Part shown: piece after piece, positions 10,650-21,960 of the stretch
How positions within the stretch are numbered: the stretch's first letter is position 1
Layout: each line of letters opens with the position of its first letter
NCBI GenBank assembly: GCA_030407085.1
Contig: CM059582.1
Span: forward strand, 138,565,501 to 138,629,500
DNA length: 64,000 nucleotides
Direction: 5' to 3'
Source: Trichopria drosophilae
Taxonomy: Eukaryota; Arthropoda; Insecta; Hymenoptera; Diapriidae
Program-made: the position numbers and the translations under genes
The notes under the pieces: generated by a model
Told to the model about the DNA's origin: nothing
Seen by the model: the letters and a program-made list of their open reading frames with translations, nothing else
Databases searched by the model: none

Positions 10650-11380
10650 GAATGCCAATGCGGCAGCGCAGCAGTGCGGACACTGGATCCCCGGGACTAT
10701 GCTCGACGTTAAGCGTACTGCACATAGCTGCCAGAAACGCATGATCTGGATGACGAATTTCTGTCAACGATTCTGCATACTGACCAGTGCGTATTCACCC
10801 CTGACCGGATATTGAATCCTCATAATTACCACGAATATGCCGAAGAAAATCCGCATGCCATTATGACAACTCATCGCAGTCAAAATCGCTTTAACGTGAA
10901 TTTCTGGACTGCAATAATTGGGGAACATTTGGTACGATTTATTTCCTACAAGTAGTATAACATTTCGAATGGTTTGCAGGTTTAAGAATTTTGCCAATTT
11001 ACTGTTTATTATGACTCTGGATCAGTTATCCTATTATGATATTACTATTATCTTTAGTTATTGTAAAATATTCATTTTCTGTGTAGATTGGATCCTATGA
11101 ATTTTCGGGGACATTGACCGTCGAAAAATGTTCACCATTTCTTAGTGCAATATTGGCGGGCTTGCTGGAAGACCTTCCTTTACAACTTCGCAGGAAACTG
11201 ACCTTTCAGGAAGATGGTTTACAAGGCCATAATTCCCGGATAGCAGTATTTGCTTTAAATGAAATGTTCGCGGAAAAATGGATTGAGACTTACGGACTAA
11301 TGGCGCGGTGTCCTGCGAGGTCGCCCGATTTAACTCCTCCTGATTTCTTCCTGTGAGGCTTTAAGAAATAGCAAATACAC
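10650..11380 (+). pseudogene. Tc1/mariner-superfamily (IS630-like) DDE transposase remnant
   Basis: One frame before 10931 and a second after 11087 give a colinear match to the catalytic part of insect Tc1/mariner-like transposases. It starts LDPRDYARR (about 10683), continues DDEFLSTILHTDQCVFTPD (about 10749) and NPHNYHEYAEENPHA (about 10818), then NVNFWTAIIGEHL up to 10931. After a 155-bp gap come LTFQEDGLQGHNSRI and WIETYGLMARCPARSPDLTP, ending DFFL with TGA at 11354. In-frame stops at 10710 (TAA) and 10725 (TAG) and the terminal TGA, which replaces a conserved Trp codon, show that it is dead. The N-terminal DNA-binding part and TIRs were not found. Confidence 0.8.
10932..11086 (+). other. 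Intron-like GT...AG insert within the transposase remnant
   Basis: The homology stops at ...GEHL (10931) and resumes with IGSYEF at 11087. The intervening 155 bp begins GTACGA and ends in TTTTCTGTGTAG. Its length is not a multiple of three, so removal restores the frame. It could be a real intron or a chance insertion. Confidence 0.4.
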
Positions 11381-12229
11381 AAAACCTCAGTTCTTGCAAT
11401 TTTCAATATGGTATCATGTTTCTAGATAGCGCCATATTACCATTCGCCAAAAATGTATGCTAAATAGATGAAATTGCAGAAATGTACTGGAAGTAAAACA
11501 GCAATTATGATATTGTATTGCATTGACAAGCAATACCTCGAATGGTAAAAAAGAATGGTTTATCTTACAAAGCTACGACACATGCCCCTCCGTTGACGGT
11601 CGGGTGCTACCATTACAGCCTCCAAACCCAATGTTTTCACTTAACTTATTAGACTTTTTTCCCCCTCATCTCATTATGCAATAATAAGTACCCCATTTTT
11701 TGTATTAGTTTTGTTTACTAATGGAGTTATATAATACTAGATTGTATGTCTCAAATATTGTAAAGATGAATATTTTGTTGTGCAAATGAATGTAAATGCT
11801 GTGATGATAAATTAACTGGAATATGTGCGTAACGAAATATAAGAAATTGCAAATAGTATAATAATGTATCGACTAACAAATTAATGCATGTATTCTGAAA
11901 ATTGCATGACACTTTGAAATGGAGATCATTCTTCGGGGACCAAGATTCTCCGAAAAACTTGGCTAAAAGGGCAGCCAAGTTTTTTCCAAGCAGGTGTGGC
12001 ATGCTTGGTATAAGAGCCAATGTGTATATTATTGATGATATTGCATCGATTTTTAAAGTTCATTAAAATAAATTCTTTAGTAACATGTTTTTATTAAATG
12101 GTAATTTTATTAAATAAATGATTAGAATTACTTTGATTTCAAAGAAGTTTCTTGAAAAATGTTGTGGTGTTCTGAATGTACGCAAAATTTTCTTTCTAAA
12201 TTATTGTATATTGCATTAATGGATAGTTT
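11381..12229. other. AT-rich intergenic DNA
   Basis: Nothing recognised; a GC-richer patch at about 11575-11640 has no identifiable content. Confidence 0.5.
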
Positions 12230-12550
12230 TATTCATTAGAAAGAACTTGGTCTTATTACATGATTTCACCGCTTTTTGTAAAATAAGAATATAGCCTTAT
12301 GATTGTAGATAATTTATTTCTGATAGCATTTTGTGTGGTAATTATGTTTTACTAATAAGAACTTGGCGAGTTTTTTTACAAGAAGTGTTTGTTGAGGGAT
12401 TTCACTCATTTTTGCTAATATACAATAGTTGATAAAAAATACCATGTGTAATATCGTATTTTTCAAAATGTAAACTTCATGTAAATTAAGAACGTATGAA
12501 TTCTTAGAATGTCTTGGACATGTTTGGTTTGTTATAATGTTGGCTTTAAC
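12230..12550 (+). repeat. Dispersed repeat, copy 2
   Basis: Plus-strand counterpart of 3830-4090, slightly longer because of indels. Shared blocks include CTTATTACATGATTTCA (near 12251) and TAAGAACTTGGCGAGTTTTT (near 12356). Confidence 0.6.
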
Positions 12551-13129
12551 ATTAATCCTAGAATTTCCATTGCGTAACATACTCGTGTAGTGCCCTTGTT
12601 TACAGGTTTCTCCAATACATATGCAAATCCGAGTAGATTATTTTACCTTGAAATTACCCCCAAATGCGACCAAAGTATTATAACTAATAGATAAAAAAAC
12701 TGTGGAGCGGAAGACCTCGACATCCGTGAGCCTTTTCACCAGGTGGTCTGAATGTAGTTTTCGCGACTACCCTTTTATACCCGGCACAAATATTTTATCT
12801 GGTAAAATAAAAAATTACAGAGCGCGATACCTAGACCCCCTAATCGGCGATCATTAACAACTGGTGAACCTATTTTAGCTGATCATATAATAAAGAAAAG
12901 AATTTTCAATCCTTGAAATGGTGGTGATAAAACTGATATATGTAATTGTTTTGGATACAGTTTTAAATTAAATAAAAAGAGCTGTTTAAGAAGAGATAAG
13001 GAGATGTTTATCATAAATGAAGACTATTTAGATAAGAGCATATATTCATTTCATATATTTCAAATTAGTGTACAAATTTGAAATAAAATAACATACAAAT
13101 ATATTTATTTATTTATTATGACAACATAC
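12551..13129. other. Intergenic DNA
   Basis: No gene or repeat recognised. Confidence 0.5.
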
Positions 13130-13390
13130 ATTGTAAGCATTCCACTGGCCCACAATTTCGAAAACACCTTCATAAAATAAAAAATGAAGTCCAACATTGC
13201 TGCCTATGAGATAACACAAAACTAAGATCTGCTTGAAGCATAGCTTGAAAATGGAAATTTTGTAGCTTCTGATATTCTACGAAAATGTAAGCAATATTTT
13301 CTCAACTGTGATGTTGAAACGATCTTGAAAATGCATTTTTTAATTTACAAAAGATTCTGCATACTAGATTTATGAGCGAAAATTTTTGAA
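13130..13390 (+). repeat. Dispersed repeat related to the 14690-15710 inverted repeat
   Basis: Blocks TTTTGTAGCTTCTG and TTTTTTAATTTACAAAAGATTCT match, in the same order, both arms of the inverted repeat at 14690-15710. Confidence 0.5.
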
Positions 13391-14689
13391 GCAATTCCTG
13401 GCATTTTGAGTATGGAATGTACTAGAAATATTTTACAGAAATATATTAAACCATTCAGTCACGCATTTTTCCTTTTGTCCAATTTAGCTGAAAATTGTTA
13501 CTCGGGATTTTTTTGGAATCGCTGATCGAAATTCAAAATGGCAGATTCAATATGACAGACAAAAATTTAAGATGTAATTCTATTTGGACAAAATTTGTTA
13601 TTCGAGGATTGTTATTGTGGCTGATTAAGTATCCGAATAAGTTTTAAAAATCTCAAATTTTAATATAACATGTGGACATTGTAAAATATTACACTATTTG
13701 AACGATATCCGATATTTCGACAAATTTCAGGTAGCTGATCGTAAATGCGATGTTACTGGCATAGAAAAATATATGTGTGAAGGATTATGTAAAAATTGAA
13801 GCTAATTGTATGCCACATATATATAATAAATAATTCTAATATGTCATCATTCGCCGATTATTTATAAACATTTATTATAAGGAAAAACATAGGAAATTGA
13901 AACAATTTAGATTAATGGTCTTAGCGTTTAGCAAATGCAGAACACTTATCTATAATGTTACCGAATAAAATGCGAAGGAGATGAGCTCAATGTAGCACTA
14001 AAATTAATGAATATAGAATACAATGTATGTGCAAAGTTTTCAATTTTTCGTTGTACTTGACATTTAAAAAAAACTGTTTTATTGCATATCATAAATAAAT
14101 AAATATTAGTATTATTACATTTAAATATTAAAAAATTAAAAAAAAAATTTTAAAATTAAAAATTTAGAAACTAAAATTTGAAAAAAAAATAAAAAAGGGA
14201 CATAAAATCGGACTGAGGAACTATTGGATCCGCCATTTTGAATTTTGCAAATCTAACCTCGAATTCGCGATCAGCGACCCCGAAAACACTCGAGTATCAA
14301 ATTTCGTCCAAATACAGTTATATTTAAAATTTTTATGCGCCATTTCAGATCAGCCATTTTGAATTTCAAAGAACTAATCCCGTATTCGTCAGCGATACCA
14401 AAAATCTCCATGAAAAAATTTTCAGAAAAAAATAATGGGAGGTTTTCTTAAAACTGCATTTATTCGAGAAAAAACTCATATTTTTAACTTGTTTTGTTAA
14501 TAACAATTATATTATTAGCAATAATGGAGAAACAATTTTTTTTACTGATTATTAGGGTCTATATAAGTAACAGAAAAAGATTTGATCAAAATGGGTCTTA
14601 GATTTCACGAGAAAAACAGCAAAATCTATGTAAATGTTAGTGGGAGAACATCTGTCCCACTGAGACGCAAATGGCTAATAAAGAAACTA
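13391..14689. other. AT-rich DNA with copies of a dispersed motif
   Basis: Contains diverged copies of the GGATTTTT..ATCGCTGATCG / ATTCAAAATGG motif (about 13505-13560) and the inverse form CCGCCATTTTGAATTT..GATCAGCGACCCCGAAAAC (about 14230-14295; again near 14340). No gene. Confidence 0.5.
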
Positions 14690-15710
14690 TCTAACGATAC
14701 ACATTTCTGTTGCAGTCGATTGTTGATACGTAGCCATGGTTCCACTGGCAGGTCCTGTTTAACACGAAATATTCCTCCTCGTTGGTGCTCTTTACCATAA
14801 GAAACTATTGAAGTGTAGCTGGGAACAGCTTAGCAAACTTGGTGTTTGGACAGCACTTCTACGAAATCCTTGCTGGAAAAAAATTGAATTTTTGATGGTC
14901 CTGAAAAATTACTGAAACGTAAGTATCATCTATCAAATGTAATGTTCAGTGATCTTTAGAGTATGTTTTTTAATTTACAATAGAATCTCTGTACTTGACT
15001 TACGGAAGAAAGGAAATGGAAAATTGATTACACGAAACTGTGAGCAATCGCACACAGAATTTAAATCTTTTATCCCAATATGATATATTGCTATTATTTT
15101 GAGCTCCCAAGTTCTTCCAGCTTTATCTATTTGTACTTCTTGTAGCATTCCCTGCCATGGGGATCCTGACAATTCGACTGTAGAAGATAAATATATCAGG
15201 AGACACTTTCATTATGAATAGTTGCGCATCATAATTTTATCACAAGTGCACTTCATGCTTCAAATGACAGAAAATATTTTTAAAAATGCAAATATACAAA
15301 GATGGAAGAACTTCAGAACTTGAAATAACAGCAGAATATATCATTACGTGAAAAGACTTAAACTCTTAATACGATAATTAGAAGTAATACATGCTTCTAA
15401 TAGTTTTTTCCTTTCTCCTATAAGTCAATTACGGAGATTCCTTTCTAAATGAAAAAATGTACTCCCAAGATCACTGGAAGATTACATTTCAAAAATGTTT
15501 ACTTACTTTTCAATAAATTTACAGAAGCTACAAAATGTCTACTTTTTCAACAGCCAGGATGTCAGAAAACCGATGTCAACACACTAATCTCAGCTACACA
15601 TCAATAGTTAATCGTGATAAAGAGCATTGAAGCCAACAAGAGAGACTGTTTCGTATCGAAATTGTTTCATATCATCGACAATCGACTGTAACAATCTATA
15701 TTTAGATACT
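14690..15710. repeat. Diverged inverted repeat (old foldback), about 1 kb
   Basis: The left arm (14690 to about 15010) and the inverse of the right arm (about 15400-15710) share colinear blocks: CAGTCGATTGT, GAAGTGTAGCTG / GATGTGTAGCTG, CAGTGATCTT, TTTTTTAATTTACAATAGAATCTC / TTTCATTTAGAAAGGAATCTC. Divergence is high, so the element is old. Non-coding. Confidence 0.55.
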
Positions 15711-15799
15711 TTCTTTATTAATTATCATATATTGGAAATACATGTCTTATAAATTGAAAGTATTTTGTAATTGATTCATAATTGAAAAAAAATATATTT

Positions 15800-15995
15800 T
15801 AATATATTCTGAAATAAAAAGTCAGACAATCCAGTAAGAACTTTGGTTTTCGATTATGGCTCATTAAAGCTCTATAAAGAAAATTTCTAAAATATGAATT
15901 TCATGATAATCTATGTAGCTACGTGGCTTTATTTTGGATTATATTAATATATTCTGAAATAAAAAATGTGACAATCCAGTAAGAACTTATTTAAT
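15800..15995 (+). repeat. Direct repeat pair, about 40 bp, 135 bp apart
   Basis: TTAATATATTCTGAAATAAAAA..GACAATCCAGTAAGAACTT occurs at about 15797 and about 15942. Confidence 0.6.
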
Positions 15996-16402
15996 TTTTA
16001 GGCTGCTTTACCCCATTGTTCTTCCACTCCCGTTGTACCAAAATTCTTCGGAACATATTTGGTAGGTATCTCTTAACTAGTTAACGTAGATATATAATAA
16101 AACATCCCAGAATAATTTAGTACATTTAGTTAAACGAAAGTAACTCATCAACGTGTAACATTACGAGTCTGAACTTCAACATCATTATATAATATGTAAT
16201 GTGAAGAAGAAGTGACTACAATGTCGGGAAGAGGATGCCTTCCTCTGGAGCAGTCTTCCAAAATGGGTTAAATATAATATGGGGGACGAAATAACATGTA
16301 AATAACAATTTTTCTACTTCAGTGAATAACTAGAAAATTAACATCACAAATTTTTCTATTAGTTGAGATTTGTATTTGAATCCCAAATACGTTATAAATA
16401 TA

Positions 16403-17995
16403 GTAGTAGTAGTATAGTAGTATTTATTCTCTCATATGGGGTACATCCTGTTGAGAGGTGAGTTCCGGCGGTGAGCCGGGGGTTGCATTCGCTGTCTACA
16501 TAATGTTGGTGGCAAAAAAGAAAAGAGATTACAAATAAAAAGATTTCGAAACAGTAAGCTTATAATTAGTCGCCGACCAAAAACGCACGCCTTACAAATA
16601 TTGCCTTCGCAAAATTATATAACATTTTTGCAGATATCAGATCCGGATTACAGATCAAAACAGAGAAGAGATTGTTCGGACGGCACGCGGGTACATTCGC
16701 GGCGAAAACTCGTCTGACTGGAGCCAATAAGGGACATTCCGCAAAAATATGTTGTAGTGAATCCGGGACATTCCTGTTGCACAAGGTACAGGGCGATTGC
16801 GGATTGTAATTGAAACGCATACCGGAAACTGACAGCGAACGCGAGTAGACCGTTGCAAATCTAAGTTGAGCTCTCACTCTTAGGCAAGGCAGGGGCAGAC
16901 GAGGCGGATAGAGCGTGTATGAAGAGTCTATGAGCTGGCGGTAGATTAGTAACTGCACACTTTCCGAGTTGAAATAACTTGTCAGATCTTTTGTTCTGCA
17001 AGAATCAGCGAATTTAGCAATTAATCGCGGACCAGCAGCAGCCCAAGGCTCGGGACTGAAGCCATCCCGTAGGGTAGCTACCCCAGTCTCGTCCAAGAGC
17101 GAGAATAGCTGTGTGAGCCAGTTTCGGGGCTCTTCTGGATATACAACAGCCAGCTCTCTTAAGTGAGTTAATAAAATTTTGGGCAGCCTGGAGTCAGGAA
17201 GTTTGAGGGTCTTAATGATCCATTTGATCGTCCGGTTTAGTATCTCCACCGCTATTGGAAGGATGCCAAGTTCTAGGCCTATCAAATAAGCCGGGGTGTT
17301 TCTTGGTAAGTGGAGAAGCCTTTTGAAAAAATCTATTTGTACCGACTCCAGTCTGTCCAAATATCGAAGAGCCCGAAACGGGGCCGCGTATAATAGGACC
17401 GAAGTGACCATGGCTTTATAAAGTTTCCAGTATGCGTCCCATGCATCGATTTTTGCGGCATTAATTATCGCTAAGGTCGCAGATGCTGCGGCTTTTGTAG
17501 ATAAGTCCTCTGTGCGGATTTCTGTCTCTCGCCAAGTTTCTGAAAAGCTTGTAATATTGAACGCGGAATAAAAAGAATTCTTTTTAATATTAGAAAAGCC
17601 GTGAGCATTCCAAAAAACTATTTTTAATAAATTGTGACGAAAAAACGTTTTATTACAAATTGGCGATTGTGCTGTTGTTGATGACGATGACGGTGTGACT
17701 TTGACATATGACAGTGGACGCGGGCACATTAAAAATTCTTGAGATGAGGCTGCGGTGCGCCCATATTCATAATGGCATAAATTCCTGTGGTCTCGGTTAG
17801 GATGTTAGGAACCTTTTGGTAGCACCATAAATAATTTAGTTTTTAGGACAGCACAATTTTCAAACTTCACAGACGGGCACTTACACGAACTATCACTTAT
17901 ACGACCGGACTAGATACAAATTATTCAGTTTCTTGTTAGAAATTGACTACAGCTAAGCGTAGCAAACTGTTAGTTTCCAAAGCGGAACCGGAACT
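16403..17995 (-). mobile_element. Internally deleted non-LTR retrotransposon with TSD
   Basis: A 1593-bp insertion flanked by a 20-bp direct repeat, CCAAATACGTTATAAATATA at 16383-16402 and the same with one mismatch (T for A) at 17996-18015. On the minus strand it has a 5' region (17730-17995), one open frame (16566-17729), a 3' UTR and a 3' tail of CTA/TAC trinucleotides (16403-16425), typical of non-LTR elements ending in short tandem repeats. The TSD shows that the deletion derivative itself was mobilised, or that it deleted after insertion. Confidence 0.8.
16566..17729 (-). CDS. Fused endonuclease N-terminus and post-RT C-terminus, 387 codons
   Basis: Residues 1-33 are a Ser/Thr-rich leader. 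Residues about 34-70 match the start of an APE endonuclease (LKIVFWNAHGF, ITSFSETW). From about residue 75 the protein jumps to the region after the reverse transcriptase catalytic core: WDAYWKLYKAMVTSVLLYAAP, LDRLESVQIDFFKRLLHLPRN, and at the end the Cys/His cluster CTLCNRNVPDSLQHIFAECP of non-LTR C-termini. The entire nuclease catalytic part and the RT fingers/palm are missing, yet the frame is intact. It cannot be an enzyme; nucleic-acid binding by the C-terminal cluster is conceivable. Confidence 0.75.
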   Translation of the reverse strand: MCPRPLSYVKVTPSSSSTTAQSPICNKTFFRHNLLKIVFWNAHGFSNIKKNSFYSAFNITSFSETWRETEIRTEDLSTKAAASATLAIINAAKIDAWDAYWKLYKAMVTSVLLYAAPFRALRYLDRLESVQIDFFKRLLHLPRNTPAYLIGLELGILPIAVEILNRTIKWIIKTLKLPDSRLPKILLTHLRELAVVYPEEPRNWLTQLFSLLDETGVATLRDGFSPEPWAAAGPRLIAKFADSCRTKDLTSYFNSESVQLLIYRQLIDSSYTLYPPRLPLPCLRVRAQLRFATVYSRSLSVSGMRFNYNPQSPCTLCNRNVPDSLQHIFAECPLLAPVRRVFAANVPACRPNNLFSVLICNPDLISAKMLYNFAKAIFVRRAFLVGD

Positions 17996-18055
17996 CCAAA
18001 TTCGTTATAAATATACTTGTAACACGAGAGAGCATCCTCCATGGAAAAGCCCTAT

Positions 18056-18717
18056 GGGATATTCCACGAACGACCATCCAGTCTTTGGGATTTAAATTTT
18101 CGATCTCTACCAAGTGTTGATATATTTTAGTACTCGATGAAAAGTGTCTAACCTTAGTAGGGCATCCCTCTTTCTGAAATACTTTTCGAGATACACTTAT
18201 GTGATTTAGAAAAAATGTAAAAACACAATTTAATCGGAAAAAATCCAGACAGTTTTTCAAGGTCACATCTCACTTTTTTCGACTATTTTATTTTTTTAAA
18301 GAAACAATAAAAAGCCCCCTGCATCAACTTCATACTTAATCCTTTGATTCATATATTATTTTATTCACACAATTCAGTTGAAAATCGTTATTCGTTGTTT
18401 TCGCGGACGCTGATTGGTTAAACCTAACTTTAGATTGATGATCAACACCCCGAAAACATCGAATAATGATTTCCGACTGAACTTTGTGAATAGAAAAATG
18501 CGTTTGAAAAACATTAATCATTTTTGGACATTTGGGCGTTAAAGGGGTAAGCATTTGCAGACGAATATTGAAGTACGTGTATCTCGAAAAGTATTTCAGA
18601 TAGAGGGATGCACTACTAGGGTTAGGCACTTCTCATCGAGTACTAAAATATATTAACACATGGTTGAGATCGAAAATTTGAGACCGAATGACTGGATGGT
18701 CGTTCGTGGAATGTCCC
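18056..18717. mobile_element. Foldback/MITE with about 150-bp TIRs, 662 bp
   Basis: Ends read GGGATATTCCACGAACGACC and, inverted, GGGACATTCCACGAACGACC. Similarity continues about 150 bp inward (CATCCAGTC; TATTTTAGTACTCGATGA; GAAATACTTTTCGAGATACAC). The centre carries the dispersed CGGACGCTGATTGG / CACCCCGAAAACATCG motif. Minor frames inside are shadows. Confidence 0.75.
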
Positions 18718-19170
18718 ATATATAGCAAACATATATTTTAAAATATACCGCAAATATGTCAAAATATGGCGGCAAAAATATGTAAATGATCAAATATATG
18801 ATTATCATATACAGTACCATATCTATTTGCTGTCTTATATCATAATTTATATTTAATTTTAAATATATTGTAATATATGATTGGTAAAAATGCTCATAAT
18901 TTAAAAAATACTCACAATTTTGAAATGCGACACATCAGATGTAATATTACTCCTTAAAATATACATTAAAATACACATTACACTACATATTTTTTTCTAA
19001 TAATTTTTTTTTTCTTTTTTCAAGACATTGCACATATATTTTATAATATATGGGGGCATATATTCAAAAGATATATTATTAGCGTAAAAAATATATTCAT
19101 GGTGCGATATATTTACTATATATTTTAAAATATATTTTTGCAATATATGGAAAACCATATATAGTAGAAT
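18718..19170. repeat. AT-rich inverted repeat of ATATATG-type words
   Basis: Both ends contain CCATATATAG-type words, with ATATATTTTAAAATATA blocks further in, in opposite orientation; the interior is almost pure A/T. Probably a decayed foldback element. Confidence 0.45.
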
Positions 19171-19391
19171 TCACACATTTTTGAAAAGGAACAACTTTTT
19201 AAGAATAAAATTTGTTTCGAATATAGAATAATTGGACCCCTATAAAAAGTTCCCGACATGGAAAATCCTCTATCACGCAAATAATACACAGTGTTCATGA
19301 GAGCCTAATAGCATTTACATTTTTGCACGACTTATTCCTCAAAATACTCAAATATTATTACCAGTGGTTTAAGGTTCCACGACTTATTGTC

Positions 19392-19452
19392 CGTGTCAAA
19401 ATATCCGCCCCATAATATCCGCGACAAAATATCCGCCATAAAATATCTTGCG
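19392..19452 (+). repeat. Four imperfect AAAATATCCGCC-type tandem units
   Basis: CAAAATATCCGCC, CATAATATCCGCG, CAAAATATCCGCC and TAAAATATCTTGC follow each other at 16-17 bp spacing. Confidence 0.55.
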
Positions 19453-19711
19453 GGGACCTAGAATTTTCGCCCTATGTTCATGCGTGACTGGGGGGACCTG
19501 CGGGCCTCCAGCAGTGCTCTCAGATTGGGGTCCTTCCACCGCGCATCTGTCTCGCGCACCTTCCTTCGGCTTGCTTCGGCCGCTCCAGCTTGATGGCTCT
19601 TGAGACGGGAACGGAGCGCGGGCGGAGATTATATAGCATGTCGCGCGAAACTATCAAACAAATGACGGGTGGTTGAAACTTAAATACAGCCTTTTGTTAA
19701 ATATCAAATAT

Positions 19712-19795
19712 GTCCTTGTGGCTCAGTGGTTTGCGTACTTGCTTCGCGCTCATGTAATCGCAAGATCGCGTCGCGTAAGGTGAAAAAATTTTTTT
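19712..19795 (+). ncRNA. tRNA-like Pol III segment (tRNA pseudogene or SINE head)
   Basis: TGGCTCAGTGG (about 19719-19729) is a near-perfect A box. GATCGCGTC (about 19764-19772) matches the B box at seven of nine positions, at tRNA-like spacing. An oligo-T run (19789-19797) follows. Acceptor pairing is poor (CCTT with AAGG), so a functional tRNA is unlikely. The DNA just upstream (19480-19660) is unusually GC-rich and may belong to the same element. Confidence 0.35.
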
Positions 19796-19797
19796 TT

Positions 19798-20861
19798 CCG
19801 AATTCTATTTATTAATTCTATTTATTTTGACAATGATCATTTCTTTTATTCGAGACATTTTTTTTATGTCAAAATTATGCACACATATACTATATAAAAA
19901 ATATTATTCAATAAAAATTTATTACAACACTGCTTGTTACTAATCTACGATGATTTCTCGAGATTAAAAAATAAGTGATATGCAGTTTGTAATTGGGCAG
20001 TTTTAAATTTTAACGGGAAGCGTAGAATAATTATTATTCTTTTACTCGAACATTTTTTTATTCCGATATTATGTTACCCGTTTAATATTACCAATACCAG
20101 TATTAACACACTGGTTTTTAATTATAGCTAATAACATCTTTTATTTACTATGTATTTCAGTGCTTGTTTTTCATTATATTTTAACTACTGATGTAATTAA
20201 TACAGTACGTCTCATTATGTTAGCCGCATAAATGTATGTAGAATAACTGACAGTTTTGTTACTGATTTCTAGATGTTACTATCTACTTCATATCAATACA
20301 AAATACTGATTTTTCATTACAAAATACTCTTTTATTGCATTTTGTTAAAAAAATTGACGGCTAATAATGTAAAATATTTATTCTCGACTAAAATGGAAAT
20401 AATGTGGAGCTTAGTAATTCACATTGTTTAAAAAATGCGTAATAATTTATTCAGAAAATATAATTAACCCAATAATGGTACTGAATGCTGCTTGAAAATA
20501 AATTTTAATTAAGTGTGGTTCTTGGCTTGAATTTTCATAGAATTATATATGTATATATAGAGTACACACGTCGGCCAGAAATATTGTCAGTATTGGTTAT
20601 TGTTGCCATTAAAAACATGTGAAATTAAAACAATAAAAATTTGTTTTATAAAAATGGAATGTAGGCTAGTCCAGCCAGTCAAATGATTTTTATTCGCTCT
20701 ATGCTGTTCACGTATAAACATCAGTTTTCATCAAAAAGTAGATTACTAGAGGTAATCGTTACCCGCTGTTAAAGTACTTTATATATTATTTCGTAAAATA
20801 TACAAAGTAGAATTGAAAAAGTGATTTTCAGAATATACTCATATTTAAACATTTTCAGCCT
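19798..20861. other. AT-rich DNA, nothing recognised
   Basis: No frame, repeat or RNA could be supported. Confidence 0.5.
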
Positions 20862-21800
20862 ATATGTGTTGTACTTCAATATAGTATTTTGTATTTTGAA
20901 GGGATACCTAAAAAATATTTATCATATTCGGATTTACACAGCATCGTTACGCTACCGAATACGTAAAGTTAACAGGTAATTGTAAATATTAGTAACCAGA
21001 AATAATCGTATGTTTAAAATTATCCTAAAGTAGTGATTTTTGTTAAAGGACCAAATAAAATAAATTGTGCGTCTTGTAAAAACGTACACATGTTACAAAA
21101 CTTAAATTTAACTAATTATACGTAAAAATTAGTTGCAGGTAAGTATACGTGAAGATTAATTTTTTATTAATATGAATTGAAAAACATCCCATTTTATCTC
21201 AACACATCATTTGACGATTGAAATGCGTTAGATTTCAGGCGCGAATTCGTTTCGTTTTAATTCGTTTTCGCCATCCTTCGTGTCGAATCCAGTTCAATGC
21301 CCTTTCATTCATTGAGATAATTTCATTAAAAATCATGAGTGGGTCAAAATGAATTAACATACAGATTTCAATAATTCTATATCGAGTTATTTAGAAATTT
21401 TAAGAAATACCAGTATATTTTAAAGGGATATATATTTAAAAAATAGTTATTCTATTCGGATTTCCACACCACCACTGAGGTACCGAATATATCCCTGGTT
21501 AACGTGAGGTTACGAAAAAGGATGAAAATTATGTTTTATACAACATTCGTATATTTTATTAACCAGGAATTGGTGCACTTCTTTCTTTTTAAGTGGAAAG
21601 ATCGCCTGTAGCTATAGTGAAAACCACTCTTCTCACACCATACTTGAGGATTGTCAAGATGTGAGGCGAAACATAGCTCCATAAAAAGAGCGAAAGGTAA
21701 TATTGCAAAAAAATTAATGAATAAAGAGAAAACATCATTGGATTTCATGCGTACAATATATTTGATTTTAACATGAAAGTTCTGGGAAGTAATTCCATTG
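20862..21800 (-). repeat. Left arm of large inverted repeat flanking the hAT element
   Basis: The 939-bp arm is nearly identical to the inverse of 31182-32143. A 70-codon frame in each arm (21536-21748 minus, 31257-31469 plus) translates identically. The right arm has about 24-28 extra bases (about 31206-31230) absent here. The arm consists of the 3' end of the hAT transposase gene and its downstream flank, placed in reverse at the 5' side. Confidence 0.9.
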
Positions 21801-21960
21801 TTTTCGTTGTACGTAAGTATACGTAAAGATTAATTTTTTTAATATAAATTGAAAAGCATCCCATTTTGTCTCAACATATTATTTGGCGATTTGAAATGTG
21901 TTGGATTGTAGGCGCCAATTCGTTTCGTTTATCTATTTTCATAATCTTTTTGTTTCATCA
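21136..21960 (+). repeat. Diverged direct repeat of a subterminal unit
   Basis: AAGTATACGTGAAGATTAAT...CATCCCATTTTATCTCAACA (from 21138) recurs diverged from about 21813 (AAGTATACGTAAAGATTAAT...). Likewise TATTCGGATTT.CACA recurs near 20928 and 21455. This suggests that the older 5' terminal repeat of the hAT element survives just inside the newer arm. Confidence 0.55.
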
